A program made the translations under genes and the position numbers. A DNA stretch of 5,582 nucleotides from the NCBI GenBank assembly GCA_024278435.1, contig JAJRTD010000044.1, positions 1 to 5,582 on the forward strand. The letters run 5' to 3'. Positions 4,912-5,582 of the stretch are shown here, piece by piece. Under the pieces are notes generated by a model. The model was not told the DNA's origin and did no database searches. It worked only from the letters and a program-made list of their open reading frames with translations. Numbering within the stretch: the stretch's first letter is position 1; each line of letters starts with the position of its first letter. The stretch is from Gammaproteobacteria bacterium (GTDB lineage Bacteria; Pseudomonadota; Gammaproteobacteria; SZUA-229).

Positions 4912-5582
4912 ATGAGCAAATACGATGTTTACGGGCTGGGTAACGCGCTGGTCGATATGGAGTTTGAAATCCATGATGCTTTTTTAAACGAAAACAGCAT
5001 TGATAAGGGCGTTATGACCCTGGTTGACGAAAACCAGCAGCACGAACTCATTGGCCAGCTGGACGTGTTTGAAGGCAACAAGGCCAGCGGCGGCTCGGCC
5101 GCCAACACCCTGATCGCGGTCAGCGCAATGGGCGGCTCATCGTATTATTCCTGCAAGGTGGCTGACGATGAACTGGGGCATTTTTACCTGGACGACCTGA
5201 AAGCGGCCGGTGTCGACTGTAATATGGACGGCAAACACAAGGGCGGCATTACCGGCAAATGCCTGGTCATGGTGACCCCGGACGCAGAGCGCACCATGCA
5301 TACCTTTCTCGGCGTTTCATCCGAACTGTCACCTTATGAAGTCAGCGAAGAGGCCATCAAGAATTCCAGCTACTGTTATATGGAAGGCTACCTGACCACT
5401 TCGGAAACCGGCAAGGCCGCCAATATCGAAGCCCGCCGCATTGCCCGGGCCAATAATATTAAAACCGCGCTGACCTTTTCCGACCCCTTTGTGGTTGAAC
5501 ATTTCCGTGACGGTTTTACTGAAACCATCGGTGACGGCATTGACCTGCTGTTCTGCAACGAGGCCGAGGCGCTCAGCTATAC
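4912..5582 (+). CDS. PfkB-family kinase, adenosine-kinase-like (3' end outside the window)
   Basis: The first 223 codons of a PfkB/ribokinase-superfamily kinase. These enzymes phosphorylate a sugar or nucleoside hydroxyl with ATP in the cytoplasm. Supporting features are the N-terminal GLGNALVDMEFEI (8-20), which binds substrate in the family; the signature KASGGSAANTLIAVSAMGG (57-75); GKCLVMVTPDAERTMHTFLG (115-134); and FCNEAEAL (214-221), which precedes the C-terminal nucleotide-binding half. The family's DTxGAGD anion hole and catalytic base lie beyond the right edge, so activity cannot be judged. Proteobacterial proteins of this kind are usually called adenosine kinases, but substrate is hard to predict and sugar kinase is equally allowed. 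ATG 4912 has AAGGT (4901-4905) seven bases upstream. It is divergent from the acyltransferase gene with an 85-bp spacer. No stop or frameshift is seen in the visible part. Confidence 0.92.
   Translation, partial: MSKYDVYGLGNALVDMEFEIHDAFLNENSIDKGVMTLVDENQQHELIGQLDVFEGNKASGGSAANTLIAVSAMGGSSYYSCKVADDELGHFYLDDLKAAGVDCNMDGKHKGGITGKCLVMVTPDAERTMHTFLGVSSELSPYEVSEEAIKNSSYCYMEGYLTTSETGKAANIEARRIARANNIKTALTFSDPFVVEHFRDGFTETIGDGIDLLFCNEAEALSY

Overview
The window looks like a chromosomal segment of a gammaproteobacterium. It is gene-dense with roughly balanced base composition, and it combines a PlsB-like acyltransferase, a PfkB-family kinase, a cytochrome P460 and an outer-membrane-type lipoprotein. 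The lineage is inferred from gene content and protein style only. No rRNA, tRNA, CRISPR array, transposase or phage gene is visible.

Left block (about 1-1900, + strand): three closely spaced genes that read as one transcription unit. They encode a Rieske [2Fe-2S] ferredoxin-like protein that starts at TTG, a divergent TrpD-fold protein (anthranilate phosphoribosyltransferase/TrpD2-like) whose classic catalytic motifs are replaced, and a small, very acidic protein of unknown function. The third gene is the most intriguing. Its only plausible ATG (1608) is out of frame with the body of the gene, and the two are joined exactly by a -1 shift on a run of eight A (1624-1631). This could be programmed frameshifting, transcriptional slippage, a real mutation or a homopolymer sequencing error.

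Middle block (about 1898-3356, + strand): an AT-rich spacer with a perfect 11-bp inverted repeat precedes a lipoprotein with an NTF2/DUF4878-like N-terminal region and a long C-terminal helical or coiled-coil tail. After a 139-bp spacer comes an exported cytochrome P460-family protein with a CxxCH heme site. It is closed by a strong intrinsic terminator.

Right block (about 3378-5582): a PlsB/PlsC-type membrane acyltransferase on the - strand converges on the P460 gene. Divergent from it, an adenosine-kinase-like PfkB sugar/nucleoside kinase runs off the right edge. The 85-bp divergent spacer holds a perfect TATAAT that also reads as TATTAT on the other strand.

Functionally, the lipid acyltransferase and the kinase are probably housekeeping genes. 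P460 points to handling of nitrogen oxides or hydroxylamine in the periplasm. The Rieske/TrpD-like/acidic-protein trio is the part with no obvious textbook role.
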